DNA of 34,499 bases from Deltaproteobacteria bacterium (GCA_024638705.1 JAHEJV010000009.1:1-34499); one strand, 5' to 3'. Positions 23,137 through 31,244 are shown, counted from the first letter of the stretch. Notes: generated from the sequence alone by a model not told the origin. Numbers and translations: made by a program.

Positions 23137-23439
23137 ATGGAAAAGCAGGACGCCGTCGCGGCGCTCGCCGCCCTCGCCCAGGAGACACGCCTCGACGTGT
23201 TCCGACTGCTGGTGCGCGCCGGCAACGACGGCATGGCCGCCGGCGAGATCAGCGCCGAGCTCGACATCCCGGCGGCCACGCTCTCCTTCCATCTGAAGGA
23301 GCTGCGCAGCGCGGGACTGCTGCTGTGCGAACGCGACGGGCGTTCGCGGATCTACCGACCTGACTTCTCCGCGATGCAGTCGCTCGTCGGCTTCCTCACC
23401 GAGAGCTGTTGCCGGGGAGCGCCGCGTCGGCGCGGGTAG
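23137..23439 (+). CDS. ArsR-family transcriptional regulator
   Basis: A 100-residue ArsR/SmtB winged-helix repressor. The sequence DAVAALAALAQETRLDVFRLLVRAG is the usual first helices, LDIPAATLSFHLKELRSAGLL is the helix-turn-helix with recognition helix, and ERDGRSRIYRPDF forms the wing. The C-terminus carries a vicinal cysteine pair (FLTESCCRG), reminiscent of the As(III)-binding cysteines of Acidithiobacillus-type ArsR proteins, but the third cysteine expected just after it is absent, so metalloid sensing is doubtful. No arsenic-resistance gene is adjacent; the divergent SDR/NTF2-like pair is the natural target. GGAACC just before the ATG is a weak ribosome-binding site. Confidence 0.9.
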   Translation: MEKQDAVAALAALAQETRLDVFRLLVRAGNDGMAAGEISAELDIPAATLSFHLKELRSAGLLLCERDGRSRIYRPDFSAMQSLVGFLTESCCRGAPRRRG

Positions 23440-23538
23440 CCCGAGGAGCACGAAGACCCGGGAAGCGAACGCGATCCTCGAGACGTAGCGACCGCGGAAG
23501 CCGTCGTTCGACTTCGGGCGGCTTCGCCTCGCGCACTA

Positions 23539-23592
23539 GACGCCCTTCGGGCGTCCGTGGTGTCAGCGATTCAGCTGCGCCGAATCGCTGAC
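23539..23592. terminator. Two hairpins between convergent genes
   Basis: GACGCCCTTCGGGCGTC (23539-23555) is a 7-bp stem with a TTC loop, the stable cUUCGg type. A second hairpin has arms GTCAGCGATTC (23562-23572) and GAATCGCTGAC (23582-23592) with a 9-nt loop. They lie between the ArsR stop at 23439 and the stop of the small minus-strand gene at 23609. No T-tract follows, so intrinsic termination is only suggested by position. Confidence 0.45.
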
Positions 23593-23608
23593 GGCGCGCG
23601 CCGGCTTG

Positions 23609-23809
23609 CTACTGGAGCCGGCCGCGCCAGGTCTTCGCGAGGTCCTTGAGGGCGCCGCCGAGCGACGTGTGGTCGCGGCGCTTCGTCTTGCGGCCCTTGC
23701 CACTGTCTTCGACGACGTAGCGACGGGCGTCGCGGTCGTTCACGCGGACACTGACGGTGCGTCCCTCGTCGCGCAGGCGGGCTCCGAATGCGAGCGGTCG
23801 AACGGCCAT
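23609..23809 (-). CDS. Small basic protein of unknown function
   Basis: A 66-residue protein beginning MAVRPLAFGARLRDEGRTVS. AGGAG lies 8 nt before the ATG, a good ribosome-binding site that supports translation. The sequence is rich in Arg and Lys (SGKGRKTKRRDHTS) and contains a possible short beta-hairpin (TVSVRVNDRDARRYVVED), ending in a helix (ALKDLAKTWRGRLQ). The charge suggests nucleic-acid binding, but no family is recognised. It is divergent from the KAS III gene. Confidence 0.6.
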   Translation of the reverse strand: MAVRPLAFGARLRDEGRTVSVRVNDRDARRYVVEDSGKGRKTKRRDHTSLGGALKDLAKTWRGRLQ

Positions 23810-24017
23810 CTTGGGGACTCCTGGTTCGGTCCGCGGGATTTCGCGGCCTGATGGGAGTCCTTTCGGCGGCGGATTCCGCCGCCTTGAGAAAAATCGCCTC
23901 TTGCGCGAAAAAAGTCCTCGCGACCGGCTCTCCGCCCCGGAGAGCGCCCCGGAGAGCGACGAGAGGCGCGGGACCCGTCGCGCTACCCTGCGCCGCGGCA
24001 ACCGGAGGGGGACTCTC

Positions 24018-25139
24018 GTGCAGGATTGCGTCATTTCGGGCACCGGCCTCTGGGTGCCGCCGGACCGGATCACAAACGCCGAGCTGGTCGCCTCCCTGAC
24101 CGTCGCCGTCGAGCGTTGGAACGAAGCCCACAAGGCCGAGATCGAGTCGGGCACCCTCGAGGAGCGCGACCTCCCGAACGAGCGCTTCATCGTGAAGGCC
24201 TCCGGCGTCGAGAACCGCTACGTCGTCGAGAAGACCGGCGTCCTCGACCCCGAGCGCCTGCGACCGCACCTGCCGACGCGCAGCGAGGACGAGCCCTCGA
24301 TCCAGTGCGAGATCTCGGTCGCGGCGATCCACGAGGCGCTCGACCAGGCAGGGCGCGAACCCGAAGACGTCGACGCGGTGCTCGTCGCCTGCTCGAATCT
24401 CCAGCGCCCCTACCCCGCCGTCGCGATCGAAGTGCAGCACGCGCTCGGCGCATCGGGCTGGGCCTACGACCTCAACGTCGCCTGCTCTTCCGCCACGTTC
24501 GGCATCCAGGCCGCCGTCGACGCGGTGGCGCGCGGCAACGCGCGCTGCGCCGTCGTCGTGAATCCCGAGCTCACCTCGGGCCACAACAACTTCGAGCTGC
24601 GCGACTATCACTTCATCTTCGGCGACGCCTGCACGGCGATCGTCATCGAGCCCGCGGACGGCTGCCGGAACGAAGCGGCCTGGGACGTGATCGACACGCG
24701 CCTCGTCACGAAGTTCTCGAACAACATCCGCAACGACTTCGGCTTCCTGAACCGCAGCGAGGACGACGCGCGCGAAGCGCACGAGCTGGTATTCCGCCAG
24801 AACGGGCGGCGCGTGTTCCGCGAAGTCTGCCCGATGGTCGCCGAGCTGATCACGAAGCAGCTCGGCGATCTGGGGCTCGCTCCGTCGGAGATCCGCCGGA
24901 TGTGGCTGCACCAGGCGAACCTGGCGATGAATCAGCTGATCGCGAAGACGGTGCTCGGCCGCCCCGCCGAGCAGGACGAGGCGCCGGTGATCCTCGACGA
25001 GTTCGCGAACACCAGCTCCGCCGGATCGGTGATCGCCTTCCACCGGCATCGCGACGACCTCGCTTCCGGCGACCTCGGCGTGCTGTGCTCGTTCGGGGCC
25101 GGCTACTCGATCGGAAGCGTGGTGCTGAAGCACCGTTAG
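24018..25139 (+). CDS. Beta-ketoacyl-ACP synthase III (FabH-like)
   Basis: A 373-residue thiolase-fold condensing enzyme of the KAS III type, which condenses an acyl-CoA with malonyl-ACP. The catalytic triad is visible: Cys156 in NVACSSATFG, His298 in WLHQANLAMN and Asn331 in FANTSSAGS. It is about 50 residues longer than E. coli FabH; extra sequence lies between residues 25 and 95 (VERWNEAHKAEIESGT to LPTRSEDEPS), a feature of a widespread longer subgroup. GTG start at 24018 with GGAGGGG about 8 nt upstream. No acyl carrier protein or other fatty-acid gene is adjacent, so it may serve a specialised lipid or polyene pathway rather than primary fatty-acid synthesis. Confidence 0.92.
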   Translation: MQDCVISGTGLWVPPDRITNAELVASLTVAVERWNEAHKAEIESGTLEERDLPNERFIVKASGVENRYVVEKTGVLDPERLRPHLPTRSEDEPSIQCEISVAAIHEALDQAGREPEDVDAVLVACSNLQRPYPAVAIEVQHALGASGWAYDLNVACSSATFGIQAAVDAVARGNARCAVVVNPELTSGHNNFELRDYHFIFGDACTAIVIEPADGCRNEAAWDVIDTRLVTKFSNNIRNDFGFLNRSEDDAREAHELVFRQNGRRVFREVCPMVAELITKQLGDLGLAPSEIRRMWLHQANLAMNQLIAKTVLGRPAEQDEAPVILDEFANTSSAGSVIAFHRHRDDLASGDLGVLCSFGAGYSIGSVVLKHR

Positions 25140-25160
25140 GCGCCGACCCCACGGCTCGCG

Positions 25161-25601
25161 CTAGTAGAACTCGGGCTCGAGCCGGATCGTCACCGCGTCG
25201 CGGTCCGACCACCAGCCCCACAGGGTGTCGAGGAAGCCGTACTTCTCGCGGAAGAGCGCGGCGATCTCCTCGTTGGTGCTCTCCCGGTTCGAGACGATCG
25301 CGTAGTAGTGGATCTCGCGATCGCCGCGGGCGAGGCGCACCTGGGCGTGCGCCTCGATCGCCTGCAGCCAATCGCGGTCGGACCGCTCGGCGCGCACCCA
25401 GACGAAGGGCGGGTCGTCCACGACGAAGACGCGGGCGGGCGCGGTGGGCGGGATCGGGTGGAGCGTCGCCACCTCGACAGCCGCGACCCAGTTGAAGCCG
25501 GCATAGGCGATCGTGATGAGGATCCCGAGCAGCAGGAAGTGCGGCCGCGAGCGCTCTCGGGTGATCCGGATCTGTGCGCGTGAGCGATTCGTCGCGGGCA
25601 C
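25161..25601 (-). CDS. Membrane-anchored protein of unknown function
   Basis: A 146-residue protein with one transmembrane helix at about residues 22-44 (FLLLGILITIAYAGFNWVAAVEV). The C-terminal 90 residues (FVVDDPPFVWVRAERSDRDWLQAIEAH, then YYAIVSNRESTNEEIAALFREKYGF) resemble split-beta-barrel proteins such as deazaflavin-dependent nitroreductase-like or DUF2255 domains, but the match is by pattern only. GTG start at 25599-25601 with GAGGGGG upstream. It lies 60 bp downstream of the YbgA-like gene, so it could be the last cistron of the photolyase operon. It is convergent with the KAS III gene. Confidence 0.6.
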   Translation of the reverse strand: MPATNRSRAQIRITRERSRPHFLLLGILITIAYAGFNWVAAVEVATLHPIPPTAPARVFVVDDPPFVWVRAERSDRDWLQAIEAHAQVRLARGDREIHYYAIVSNRESTNEEIAALFREKYGFLDTLWGWWSDRDAVTIRLEPEFY

Positions 25602-25661
25602 GTCGATTCCCCCTCGTCCTGGGCGTTCATCGGCAGACCGGACGCGGGGGATGAGAGGCCG

Positions 25662-26624
25662 CTAGACGTGGTTGCGCAGCATCAGCTCGCGGGGATGAGG
25701 CTCGAGCCAGGTCTGGCCCTGGAGGTAGGAGACCTCGTGCTGGCGGGCGTGGTGGCGGATCAGGGTGAGCGGCACCACGAGCGGGACGAAGCCGGTGCGG
25801 TACTCCTCGATCAGCTCGGCGAGCTCGGCGCGAGCGCCGGCGTCGAGCACCCGCTTGAAATAGCCGGCGCAGTGGTGGAGCACGTTGGTATTGCGGCCGC
25901 GTGTGGCCTTCACGGCGAGCGCCGCCATGAAGGCGTCGGAATAACGTTGGCGGAACTCCTGCCGCGGGGTCTCGGCGAGCGCCGCGACTTCGCGTCCCAG
26001 CTCGCGATAGGCCACCAGAGAGTGCGCCATCAGCTGGAGCTTGTGCGCCGTGTGGAAGGCCACCGCCTGGCCGCGGGTCCAGCGCCCGCGGAAGAACGCG
26101 CGGAGACGGGCGTAGGCGAAGACCCGTTCGATGAAGCTCTCGCGCAGGTTCGGGTCGTTCAGGCGCCCTTCCTCCTCGATCGGAAGCGACGGGAACACGC
26201 GCTGGAGCTCCTGCGCGAACAGCCCGATGCCATTCTTCTCGGGCATGCCCTTCTCGCTGTAGATCTTCACCCGCGCCATGCCGCAGCTCGGCGAGTCACG
26301 CTTGAGCAGATAGCCGCAGAGCTCGAGGGCGCGCAGGCTGCGCACGCGCTTCTCCGCATAGCGCTCGAGACGACGGGTGTGGTCGCGCCCTTCCTTGGTC
26401 TCCACCAGGCGCACCGCGTCGCCCTCGCGCACCAGGCGCATGGACGGACGCGGCGTGCCGAGCCCGGCTTCCGCCTCCGGACACACCGGCACCCACTCGA
26501 AATGATCGCCGAGCACCTCGTCGATGTAGCGATCGCGCTTGTGCCCGCCGTCGAAGCGGACCTTCTGCCCGAGGAGACACGACGAGACGCCGATGCGGAT
26601 CGGCGATTCGCTCTGCCCGGTCAC
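25662..26624 (-). CDS. ybgA: YbgA-like protein (DUF523 + DUF1722)
   Basis: A 320-residue two-domain protein. Residues 8-155 are DUF523: IGVSSCLLGQKVRFDGGHKRD, VPVCPEAEAGLGTPRPSMRL and the KRDSPSCGMARVKIY motif with conserved cysteines. Residues 185-305 are DUF1722 (YbgA): FHTAHKLQLMAHS, the NTNVLHHCAGYFKR block and a C-terminal HHARQHEVSYLQGQTWLEPHP. GTG start at 26622-26624 with AGGAG upstream, overlapping the photolyase stop by 4 bp (GTGA). In E. coli ybgA also lies next to phr, so the linkage of this conserved but uncharacterised protein to photolyase is maintained here. Confidence 0.93.
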   Translation of the reverse strand: MTGQSESPIRIGVSSCLLGQKVRFDGGHKRDRYIDEVLGDHFEWVPVCPEAEAGLGTPRPSMRLVREGDAVRLVETKEGRDHTRRLERYAEKRVRSLRALELCGYLLKRDSPSCGMARVKIYSEKGMPEKNGIGLFAQELQRVFPSLPIEEEGRLNDPNLRESFIERVFAYARLRAFFRGRWTRGQAVAFHTAHKLQLMAHSLVAYRELGREVAALAETPRQEFRQRYSDAFMAALAVKATRGRNTNVLHHCAGYFKRVLDAGARAELAELIEEYRTGFVPLVVPLTLIRHHARQHEVSYLQGQTWLEPHPRELMLRNHV

Positions 26625-28024
26625 GACGTCTCCTGCCTCGCGGCCTTGAAGCGGGCGAGCGCCTCCTCGCGACGCTTCGCGTGGTCGACGATCGGACGCG
26701 GATATCCCTCGGGCCCGAAGAGCCCGTCCCAGGGCTCGTGGACCGACTCGGCGGGAACGTCCCGCAGCTCCGGCACCCATTCCTTCACGTACGCACCGTC
26801 GGGATCGTAGCGGCGCGCCTGGGTCGTCGGGTTGAAGATCCGGAAATAGGGCTGGGCGTCGGTTCCCGTGGAGGCGGCCCACTGCCAGCCGCCGTTGTTC
26901 GAGGCCGGATCGCCGTCGACGAGCCACTCGAAGAAGAAGCGCTCGCCCGCGCGCCAGTCGATCAGGAGATCCTTGGTGAGGAAGCTCGCGACGAGCATGC
27001 GCACCCGGTTGTGCATCCACCCCGTCGCGCGCAGCTGACGCATCCCCGCGTCGACGATCGGGAAGCCGGTGCGCCCTTCGCACCATGCCTCGAAGGCGTC
27101 CGGGTCGTCGTTCCACGCCAGTGCGTCGTACTCTTCGCGGTAGTTCTGCTTCAGCACGCGCGGCTGGCTCTCGAGGATCGCCGCATAGAACTCACGCCAC
27201 ACGAGTTCGTCGAGCCATTTCGTGACGCCGCGCCGGTGGCTCGCCTCGGCCGCCGCTTCGAGCCCGGCGTCGAAGCAGGACCGGATCGAGATCACCCCGA
27301 AGCGCAGGTAGGGGGAGAGCCGCGAGGTGCCGTCCTTGTCGGGGCGGTCGCGATCCTCGTGGTAGCGGGCCACCGGGCCTTCGAGGAAGGTGCGCAGGCG
27401 GCGGCGCGCGGCGCGGTGACCGGCCGTGGGAAGCTCGACCTCGGCTCCGGCCTTGCCGACGACCGACTCCGCGTCGGGCAGCGAGCCGGCCTCCACGTTC
27501 GGGATCGGCGGCGGCGTGGCGCGCATGCGCCGCGGCTCCGGCGACTCCTCGCGGAAGCGTCGCCACCATGCGTCGCGATAGGGCGAGTAGACGGCGTAGG
27601 GCGTGCCGCTCTTCGTGAGCACTGCGTCGGCAGGGAAGATCACGTCGTCGCGCGGGTCGAGCACGGACACCTCGCGCTTCTCTGCCGCGCGGCGCACGGC
27701 ATCGTCGCGATCTCGCGCGAAGGGCGTGTTGCCGGGCGCGAAGGAGAGGTGCGAAGCCTTCGTCTCGTCGAGCAGCTTCGGGATCACCTGTTCGGGCTTC
27801 CCCTTCCTCACGACGAGCGGCACGTCGCGCGACGCGAGTTCGGCCTCCAGGCGCTCCAGGTTCGCGATCAGGAAACGCGTGCGGACCGCGGACGCGCGAT
27901 TCGCGATCCTCGGATCGAGCACGAACACCGGCAACCACTGGTCGACGTGGCCGAAGAGCGCGTCGAGCGACGCGTGGTCGGTTAGGCGCAGATCGTTCCG
28001 GAACCAGTGGAGGCCTCGGGTCAA
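26621..28024 (-). CDS. phr: Deoxyribodipyrimidine photolyase (cryptochrome/photolyase family)
   Basis: A 467-residue FAD-dependent photolyase, which uses light to reverse pyrimidine dimers. The N-terminal antenna domain starts LHWFRNDLRLTDHASLDAL. The FAD-binding C-terminal half shows LSPYLRFGVIS, WLDELVWREFYAAIL, FPIVDAGMRQLRATGWMHNR and NNGGWQWAASTGTDAQPYFR, all hallmarks of class I photolyases. The best start is a TTG at 28022-28024, whose TGA overlap with the glutathione peroxidase stop (TTGA) implies coupled translation and places the WFRNDLRL motif at the usual distance from the N-terminus. An upstream in-frame extension would run into the peroxidase gene. Confidence 0.95.
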   Translation of the reverse strand: MTRGLHWFRNDLRLTDHASLDALFGHVDQWLPVFVLDPRIANRASAVRTRFLIANLERLEAELASRDVPLVVRKGKPEQVIPKLLDETKASHLSFAPGNTPFARDRDDAVRRAAEKREVSVLDPRDDVIFPADAVLTKSGTPYAVYSPYRDAWWRRFREESPEPRRMRATPPPIPNVEAGSLPDAESVVGKAGAEVELPTAGHRAARRRLRTFLEGPVARYHEDRDRPDKDGTSRLSPYLRFGVISIRSCFDAGLEAAAEASHRRGVTKWLDELVWREFYAAILESQPRVLKQNYREEYDALAWNDDPDAFEAWCEGRTGFPIVDAGMRQLRATGWMHNRVRMLVASFLTKDLLIDWRAGERFFFEWLVDGDPASNNGGWQWAASTGTDAQPYFRIFNPTTQARRYDPDGAYVKEWVPELRDVPAESVHEPWDGLFGPEGYPRPIVDHAKRREEALARFKAARQETS

Positions 28025-28617
28025 CGCGCGGTGGCCTCGTCCTGCTCTCCGAGGAGCGACTCGATCGCCGCGACGACTTCCGGCGACTCCGGCTTCGTAC
28101 GCGGCGAGAAGCGCTGCACCACACGTCCCTCGCGATCGACGAGATACTTCTGGAAGTTCCACTCGACCGGCCCGCCGATCGGGGCGGGCCGCGACGTGAG
28201 GTAGGTGTACACCGGGTGCGCGTCGTCGCCCTTGACGCGCACCTTCGAGAACATCGGGAACGACACGCCGTAGTTCGCCTCGCAGAAGGCGCCGATCTCG
28301 GCGTCGGAGCCCGGCTCCTGCTGCAGGAAATCGTTCGAGGGGAAACCGAGCACATTGAATCCGCGCTCGTGGTAGCGCTCGTAGAGCGACTGAAGCCCCT
28401 CGTACTGCGGCGTGAAGCCGCAGCGCGACGCCGTGTTCACCACGAGCAGCACCTCACCGCGATAGCGGTCGAGCGATTCGACCGGACCGGAGAGCCGCCG
28501 CGCCTCGAGGTCGAGGAGCGACGACGGAGCGGCGTCGCCGCCCTCCTCTGCGCCGACGGGGGCGACCGTGATCCACCCGAGACAGAGGACGAGGCAGAAG
28601 ATCTTCGAGCGGGACAT
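28021..28617 (-). CDS. Glutathione peroxidase family protein (Cys type), exported
   Basis: A 198-residue thiol peroxidase. The N-terminus MSRSKIFCLVLCLGWITVAPVGAEE is a signal peptide, so it should act in the periplasm. The peroxidatic residue is Cys66 in VNTASRCGFTPQYEGL, with Gln100 in NDFLQQEPG and Trp153-Asn154 in EWNFQKYLV completing the tetrad. In this subfamily electrons usually come from thioredoxin-like proteins. ATG at 28615-28617 with AGGAGG 5-6 nt upstream. It lies 35 bp downstream of the selenoprotein fusion and overlaps the photolyase start. It uses Cys where its neighbour uses Sec. Confidence 0.94.
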   Translation of the reverse strand: MSRSKIFCLVLCLGWITVAPVGAEEGGDAAPSSLLDLEARRLSGPVESLDRYRGEVLLVVNTASRCGFTPQYEGLQSLYERYHERGFNVLGFPSNDFLQQEPGSDAEIGAFCEANYGVSFPMFSKVRVKGDDAHPVYTYLTSRPAPIGGPVEWNFQKYLVDREGRVVQRFSPRTKPESPEVVAAIESLLGEQDEATAR

Positions 28618-28652
28618 GGGAACCTCCTGAGATACGATCCGGCAATCGGCGC

Positions 28653-30182
28653 CTACGGCGCCTTCGCGTCGGCCCAGCCTTCGACGCGACGCCACAGCTC
28701 ACGGCGCTCGTCCTCGCTCTCCCGCGTGAACGGCAGCAGGTGCGTGCCGCGCGGTTTGCGGTCGAGGAAGAAGCGCCCGCGGAACTTCCCCGCGCGCTCG
28801 GCGGCGGCGAGCCACACGACCGTGTCGGCGCCCTCCGCCGGCGTGCGCAGGATCGCCTGGGTGATCTTGTAGAAGACGGGCAGCGAATCGCGCACGCCCT
28901 TCGTGTCGGCCCAGCCCGGATGCATCGCGTTCACGCGCACCGAGGTGCCGTGGAATTTCTCGGCCCACATCTCGGAGAGGATCACCTGCGCGCGCTTCGC
29001 TTCGGCGTAGGCGGTCGTGCCGTCGAAGTCGCGCTCGGTCCAGAGCGGATCGTCGAGCTCGACGCGACGCGTATACATCCCTCCCGACGACACCCAGACG
29101 ACGCGCGCGTCGTCGGACGCGCACAGCGCGGGACGCAGCAGCCGCGTCAGCAGGTGCGGGCCGACGACGTGGGTGGCGAGCGTCGCTTCGAGGCCTTCGG
29201 CGGTCTCCTCGCGTTCGTCGAGCAGCGCGCCGGCGTTGTGCACCAGCACGTCGACGCGATCGCCGGCGAGCTTCGGCGCGCGTTCGCGGATCGCAGCGAG
29301 GTCGGAGACGTCGAGGACCTCGAGCTCTACGCGGCGGTTGCCGGTCTGCTCGATGATGCGATCGCGTGCTTCCTCGCCGCGTTCGCGGCTGCGACACACG
29401 AGCACGACGTGCGCACCGAGGTCGGCGAGCGCGAGCGACGTCTCGTAGCCGAGCCCGCCATTCGCCCCCGTCACCAGACAGCGTCGGTCGCCGAGGTCGA
29501 CGTCGAGATCGGAGGGATCGAAGGTGAGGGAATGGACGCGGAAGCCGGTGCGGTCGAAGGACGCGACGATCGTCGGGTCGAGCACGCGCGAGAGCGCTCG
29601 GCCGATCGCCTTCGCAAACGGCCGCTCCGGCGTCGACTCGTCGAGCGCGGGCGTGCCGGGCTCGAGCGCTTCGAGGATGTCGTCGACCGGCGGGTGGTCG
29701 CCCGCTTCGCGGCTCGCGTAACGGTAAGTGAGCGCGCCGTCCGGACGGATCACGAAGACGCCGCCGAGCTGCCAGGCGTCGCCCTCGACGCCGGTCTGAC
29801 GCTGGCCGCCCGCGAGGGCGCGGATCGCGTTGACCGGCAGCCGCGGCGAGAGCAGCTCGACCCGCCCGCGCCGCAGGCCCGCCGCGCGATAGGCGCGCAG
29901 CTCGGGGTCGATCAGGAGCGGTCCGTCGAGGTCGAAGTCCTCCCGGAAGGCGGCGGCGAAGTTCGCGGCGCCATTCCCGACGATCACCAGCTCCGCGCCG
30001 CGCGCGCGGATCTCATCCACGTGGTCGCGCAACTGCGCGACTTGCTCACGGCAGAACAGTCAGCCGAAGTGGCGGATGAACACCAGCACCACCGGGCGGT
30101 CACGCCAGGTGGCGCCGAGCGGCGTCTTCGTGCCGTCCCAGCTCGAGAGCTCGATTCCGGCCAGTCGCGTGGAGATCTTCAT
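28653..30182 (-). CDS. Selenoprotein: PRXL2/SelU-like (AhpC/TSA_2) domain fused to a short-chain dehydrogenase
   Basis: A 509-residue protein that is continuous only if TGA at 30060-30062 is read as selenocysteine. ATG at 30180-30182 with GGAGG 8 nt upstream. Residues 1-175 are a peroxiredoxin-like domain of the AhpC/TSA_2 (PRXL2/SelU) type: VLVFIRHFG-Sec41-LFC44REQ is the family's CxxC motif with Sec as the first member, followed by LVIVGNGAANFAAAF and LLIDPELRAYRAAGL. Residues about 215-500 are an SDR resembling DHRS12: LVTGANGGLGYE (TG at 238), VLVHNAG, VVWVSSGGMYTR and YAEAKRAQ. A SECIS-like hairpin lies at 30020-30050. A caller that treats TGA as a stop would begin this gene at the TTG near 30032 and lose the redox centre. 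First gene of the peroxidase-photolyase cluster. Selenium genes (selA/B/C/D) are not in this window. Confidence 0.85.
30020..30050 (-). promoter_or_regulatory. Candidate bacterial SECIS element
   Basis: On the coding strand the message after UGA folds as GUCGCGC-AGUU-GCGCGAC (30024-30041), a perfect 7-bp stem with a tetraloop whose second base is G followed by U. The loop starts 25 nt after UGA, within the roughly 16-37 nt described for bacterial SECIS elements. A lower 4-bp helix (CGUG with CACG, 30047-30050 with 30020-30023) can extend it across a 5-nt bulge. Confidence 0.72.
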
Positions 30183-30264
30183 TCGGGGGGCCTCCCAGGG
30201 CGCTCATGGACTCTAGCCACGGACTCCGAGCCAGCCAGGGCGATCCGGGTGATAATGCCGGCCC

Positions 30265-31173
30265 ATGAGCGAGCTCATCCTCCATCACTACGACATGTCT
30301 CCCTACTCCGAGAAGGTCCGGTTGATCTTCGGCATCAAGAACCTCGCCTGGCGATCGGTGCAGATCCCGATGGTGATGCCGAAGCCCGACTACACCGAGC
30401 TCACCGGCGGCTACCGCCGCACGCCGATGCTCCAGATCGGCGCGGACATCCACTGCGACTCGAAGCTCTGCGCCCAGGTGCTCGAACGCCTCCACCCCGA
30501 ACCGAGCCTCTTCCCCGACGGGGACGAGGCGACGGTCTGGGGGCTGTCCCGCTGGGCCGAGACCGGCTTCATGATGGGCGTGCTCATCTTCCTCGGCGAA
30601 GGCGGCCTGTTCGACGAGGACTTCGTCGAAGACCGCAAGAAGATGGCCCCCGGCCTCGACGAGGCGCGCCTCAAGACGATCGTCCCGGCGAAGATGCTGC
30701 AGCTGACCCAGAACCTGGAGCGCCTCGAGGGCCAGCTCGCCGACGGCCGCGACCACCTGCTCGGGGGGCGCGTCAGCCTCGCCGACCTCGCCGCCTTCCA
30801 CACGACGAACTTCCTGAAAGTGCATCCGAAGACGGCGCCGCTGCTCGCGGCCTACCCGAAGCTCTGCGCCTGGCTCGATCGCGTCGCCGCGATCGGCCAT
30901 GCCGACCGCAAGGAGCTCGACTCGGCCGACGCCATCGCCATCGCCCACGACGCGCAACCCATCCCCTTCGACGGGGAGCCGGCCGACCTGCCCGACGGCC
31001 TCGCCTACGGCGACACCGTGGCCGTGATGCCCGAGGAGATCGGATCGGGCGCGGTGACCGGCACGCTCGAACCCTCCGACGTGCACGAGATCGCCGTGCG
31101 TCGCACCACCGAGCGTGCCGGCGAGCTCGTCGTCCACTTCCCGCGCGAGGACTACCTCGTGGTGAAGGCCTGA
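30265..31173 (+). CDS. Glutathione S-transferase family protein with C-terminal extension
   Basis: A 302-residue protein. Residues 1-80 form the thioredoxin-like GST N-domain: LILHHYDMSPYSEKVRLIFGIKNL, with YRRTPMLQIGADIHCDS supplying the cis-proline and glutathione-binding region. Residues 90-215 are the helical C-domain (SLADLAAFHTTNFLKV). The last 75 residues (DAQPIPFDGEPADLPDG to FPREDYLVVKA) extend beyond a normal GST and look like a small beta-domain. It is divergent from the selenoprotein gene across 82 bp. GATAAT at 30251-30256 could be a -10 for a nearly leaderless message, as there is no clear Shine-Dalgarno. It is followed after 71 bp by the DUF2855 gene. Confidence 0.88.
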   Translation: MSELILHHYDMSPYSEKVRLIFGIKNLAWRSVQIPMVMPKPDYTELTGGYRRTPMLQIGADIHCDSKLCAQVLERLHPEPSLFPDGDEATVWGLSRWAETGFMMGVLIFLGEGGLFDEDFVEDRKKMAPGLDEARLKTIVPAKMLQLTQNLERLEGQLADGRDHLLGGRVSLADLAAFHTTNFLKVHPKTAPLLAAYPKLCAWLDRVAAIGHADRKELDSADAIAIAHDAQPIPFDGEPADLPDGLAYGDTVAVMPEEIGSGAVTGTLEPSDVHEIAVRRTTERAGELVVHFPREDYLVVKA

Positions 31174-31244
31174 ACGCGGCCTCACCGCGCGCCAATCGCG
31201 CCGGAAGAACGCGCCCCGTTTCCAATCGCCCACAGGAGCCCCCC

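Noticed and set aside
23539-23592. Confident intrinsic terminator
   Set aside because: The hairpins are good but no T-tract follows on either strand; reported only as a low-confidence terminator.
30032-30034. TTG near 30032 as the start of the dehydrogenase fusion gene
   Set aside because: It has no Shine-Dalgarno and would begin in the middle of the peroxiredoxin-like domain. The ATG at 30182 with GGAGG plus read-through of TGA restores a complete domain.
30060-30062. TGA as a sequencing error or a pseudogene stop
   Set aside because: It falls precisely on the family's redox cysteine, is the only stop in the frame, and is followed by a SECIS-like hairpin. It remains formally possible until the Sec machinery is found.
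28740-31244. Long plus-strand open frame continuing into the DUF2855 gene
   Set aside because: It is antisense to the selenoprotein fusion and out of frame with the GST. DUF2855 has its own ATG with AGGAG at 31245.
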